7,791 bases of DNA from the NCBI GenBank assembly GCA_003661015.1, contig QMVI01000044.1:1-7791 (forward strand). Direction: 5' to 3'. A program made the translations under genes and the position numbers. A model generated the notes under the pieces. The model was not told the DNA's origin and ran no database searches. It saw nothing but the letters and a program-made list of their open reading frames with translations. Origin of the DNA: Methanosarcinales archaeon (GTDB lineage: Archaea; Halobacteriota; Methanosarcinia; DSM-18856; Methermicoccaceae). Shown piece by piece: positions 6,235 to 7,791 of the stretch; within the stretch, counting starts at the first letter, position 1, and every line of letters starts with the position of its first letter.

Positions 6235-7416
6235 TTATATGTAGCCTTTGAGTTTCCACAACAATTTTGGATTTCTTCTTAGAAGATGTTTCAGTAGTTC
6301 ATAGAGCTGTAATCCTTTGAATTTGACATCTGCTATCGATTTTGCAAGTTTATCTAACTCCTCATCAGACAGAGACATAATATGTTCTTTCACAAGCCAG
6401 TTCCTCATAAGCTTCTTTCCCCTTTCCTTGAACCATCTTTCTTCATACTCACGAAGTCTCTCAGCAGAAGTATCTCCTTCAGATATGGCTTCTGAAACCA
6501 CCTCCCCGGCAATCGCACCCGCTTCCATGGCATTCCCAATCCCCCCACCTGTCAATGGGTCAGATTGCCTCGCAGCATCACCAACAAGCACAATACCATC
6601 TCCGACAATTCCGTCTGTGGGTTTGCTAACAGGAACCCCTCCCACGATTATCTCGAGAATCTTTGCATTTGGAAGGTACTTTTTGAGAAAGTTGTTAAGA
6701 TAATTGAAGGGCGCTCCCGCATCTGAAAATGAACCAAGAATTCCAAGTCCCACGTTTGCACATCCTTCTCCCTTAGGGAATATCCATGCATACCCTCCTG
6801 GAGCTATTTCCCTCCCAAGATAAAACTCGCAAAACTCTTGGTCAGCTGAAGGATCATAAACAAGAGCCTGAGCACACGTCTCTATATCCCTAGGTTTGAG
6901 TGATGTATTCATTCCAGCCCATCTACCCACCTTTGACTCCACACCATCTGCTCCCACAACCACCTTTGCCCTCACACAGAACTTCTTCCCAAGATGTTCA
7001 AGTTCAACACCACATACCTTCCCATCTTCAATCAAAAGTCCAGTTGCTCTTGTTTTCACAAGAATCGTTGCACCACTTCGTGCAGCTTCGTGTGCAAGAG
7101 CTCTATCGAACAGCTTTCTATCGAGGACGTATCCCACCTCCCCACTTCCAAACTCTCCAACCATCTCAACTTTGATACCACTCGGAGAGAATATTCTGAA
7201 TCCCTTTGCTTCCGCACATATCCACTTCGGATTCGGCTCAATATGTTTTTTTACAGTATGCTTTGCAATACCTTCCGCACATCTCACCGGATCACCTATC
7301 ATTTGTCTCTTTTCTACCATCAGTGTCTTCATACCTCTTTCAGCACAGTTCTTTGCTGTAATCGAGCCCCCCGGACCTGCTCCAACAACAACCACATCAT
7401 ACTCAGTATCAATCAC
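6235..7416 (-). CDS. Geranylgeranyl reductase family FAD-dependent oxidoreductase
   Basis: This 393-residue flavoprotein is predicted to saturate the geranylgeranyl chains of archaeal membrane lipids. The N-terminal FAD-binding Rossmann motif is GAGPGGS (G12, G14, G17), with acidic E35 at the end of the second strand. DPVRCAEG follows, with C46 at the position of the conserved cysteine of archaeal homologues. The family signature PGGYAWIFPKGEG begins at about P206, and the second FAD motif VGDAARQSDPLTGGG lies at G279-D280. The start is GTG 7416, overlapping the TGA of the ferredoxin gene as GTGA, with GAGGTGA 4 bases upstream. The stop is TAA. A ferredoxin directly upstream in the same operon matches the Methanosarcina acetivorans arrangement, where the ferredoxin supports the reductase. 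Its 3' end converges on the radical SAM gene 8 bases away. Confidence 0.93.
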   Translation of the reverse strand: MIDTEYDVVVVGAGPGGSITAKNCAERGMKTLMVEKRQMIGDPVRCAEGIAKHTVKKHIEPNPKWICAEAKGFRIFSPSGIKVEMVGEFGSGEVGYVLDRKLFDRALAHEAARSGATILVKTRATGLLIEDGKVCGVELEHLGKKFCVRAKVVVGADGVESKVGRWAGMNTSLKPRDIETCAQALVYDPSADQEFCEFYLGREIAPGGYAWIFPKGEGCANVGLGILGSFSDAGAPFNYLNNFLKKYLPNAKILEIIVGGVPVSKPTDGIVGDGIVLVGDAARQSDPLTGGGIGNAMEAGAIAGEVVSEAISEGDTSAERLREYEERWFKERGKKLMRNWLVKEHIMSLSDEELDKLAKSIADVKFKGLQLYELLKHLLRRNPKLLWKLKGYI

Positions 7417-7595
7417 GCTTTCACCTCGTCAAGTGAAAGTGCTCCCACTGGACATATCTTCACACATATCCCACACTCTGTACATCCACTACCAATCTCC
7501 AACCAAGTTTCAACTAGTTCAAGAGCACAATGGGGACACACGGCGACACATGCTCCACAGTATCCACATACATACCTGTTAACATTGAGTACCAT
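7413..7595 (-). CDS. 2[4Fe-4S] ferredoxin, probable electron donor to the geranylgeranyl reductase
   Basis: This 60-residue protein has two complete cluster motifs: CGYCGACVAVCP (C10, C13, C16, C20) and CTECGICVKICP (C38, C41, C44, C48), each CxxCxxCxxxCP, for two [4Fe-4S] clusters. C23 is an extra cysteine outside the motifs. Length is typical of small clostridial-type ferredoxins. The start is ATG 7595 with GGGTGA 4 bases upstream, and the stop TGA overlaps the reductase start by 3 bases. The tight coupling suggests equimolar production of the donor and its enzyme, and the reductase lacks cysteine clusters of its own for receiving electrons. Confidence 0.93.
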   Translation of the reverse strand: MVLNVNRYVCGYCGACVAVCPHCALELVETWLEIGSGCTECGICVKICPVGALSLDEVKA

Positions 7596-7610
7596 TAAAT
7601 CACCCGGGGT

Positions 7611-7635
7611 TGTATATAACTTGATGTGTATATAA
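7611..7635 (-). promoter_or_regulatory. Tandem TATA-like elements before the ferredoxin-reductase operon
   Basis: The sequence TTATATACA (minus strand) occurs twice, at 7627-7635 and 7611-7619, as a direct repeat with starts 16 bases apart. The outer copy would place transcription start near 7605, just ahead of the GGGTGA ribosome-binding site. The inner copy would give a nearly leaderless message for ATG 7595. Confidence 0.5.
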
Positions 7636-7637
7636 GC

Positions 7638-7791
7638 TCAACTTTTTATCATTGCACTTACGAGACCAAGATACTCCTCTTTTATTGAATAAACAACAGG
7701 ACTCTTGTAGTCCTTTTTGTGGGCCTTAAGTATTCCAAGATTCGAATGGATGTAACCCACCATCGAAGCGATTACTTTTCTCGATACTTTA
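7638..7791 (-). CDS. C-terminal fragment of an unidentified protein (partial)
   Basis: The frame is open from the right edge for 50 codons and ends in TGA at 7638-7640. The visible tail includes KVSRKVIASMVGYIHSNLGI, then YKSPVVYSIKEEYLGLVSAM. The pattern of a helix, a turn and a short VVYSIKEE strand loosely resembles the end of a winged-helix DNA-binding domain, but this is weak and I do not name a function. The start lies outside the window. The gene points towards the ferredoxin gene 42 bases away, but TATA-like elements lie in the gap, so the downstream pair probably has its own promoter. Confidence 0.6.
   Translation of the reverse strand, partial: KVSRKVIASMVGYIHSNLGILKAHKKDYKSPVVYSIKEEYLGLVSAMIKS

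Noticed and set aside
6896..7582. Long open frames on the plus strand opposite the reductase and ferredoxin genes
   Set aside because: They are serine/threonine/proline-rich antisense shadows of clear genes, with no recognisable domain.
1..7791. tRNA, rRNA, CRISPR array, insertion sequence or pyl genes
   Set aside because: None seen. Nearly all bases are in protein genes and no clustered direct repeats or transposase motifs are present.

Overview
This window is most likely from a euryarchaeon of the methanogen / methanogen-related kind. The evidence is a eukaryote/archaeal-type two-subunit PheRS (an alpha subunit of about 490 aa with an N-terminal winged-helix region and a short beta subunit of about 537 aa), an aIF1/SUI1 protein with an N-terminal CxxC...CxC knuckle, a geranylgeranyl reductase for archaeal lipids paired with a ferredoxin, TATA-box style promoters, and an MJ_1487-type B12-binding/radical SAM protein. 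The species cannot be named from the sequence. The genome is compact: neighbouring genes overlap by a few bases or are separated by a few to about 65 bases, and no stretch over 300 bases lacks a gene.

Layout, left to right: (1) 1-966 (+) 3' part of a B12-binding/radical SAM gene interrupted by two in-frame TAG codons; (2) 978-1304 (-) DUF192 protein; (3) 1359-1667 (+) aIF1; (4) 1670-2101 (-) unknown four-helix membrane protein; (5) 2207-3676 pheS, 3678-5291 pheT and 5288-6226 a second radical SAM gene, all (+) and apparently one operon, the last gene again carrying two in-frame TAG codons; (6) 6235-7416 (-) geranylgeranyl reductase, preceded by 7413-7595 (-) 2[4Fe-4S] ferredoxin; (7) 7638-7791 (-) the C-terminal end of an unidentified gene.

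The most striking feature is the use of TAG. Two different genes are each split in two places, every interruption is TAG, the frame is kept across every one, and family-like sequence resumes immediately on the far side. All ten genes whose ends are visible terminate with TAA or TGA, never TAG. This is what is expected if TAG is a sense codon. In archaea the established meaning of a sense TAG is pyrrolysine (Pyl), so the window probably comes from an archaeon that reads TAG as Pyl routinely and not only in methylamine methyltransferases. Standard-code gene callers would break or truncate both radical SAM genes. The identity of the inserted residue is inferred: no pyl gene or tRNA-Pyl lies in the window.

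Functionally, PheS and PheT form the phenylalanyl-tRNA synthetase, aIF1 acts at translation start-site selection, and the ferredoxin-reductase pair saturates the isoprenoid chains of membrane lipids. The substrates of the two radical SAM enzymes and the roles of the DUF192 and membrane proteins are unknown.
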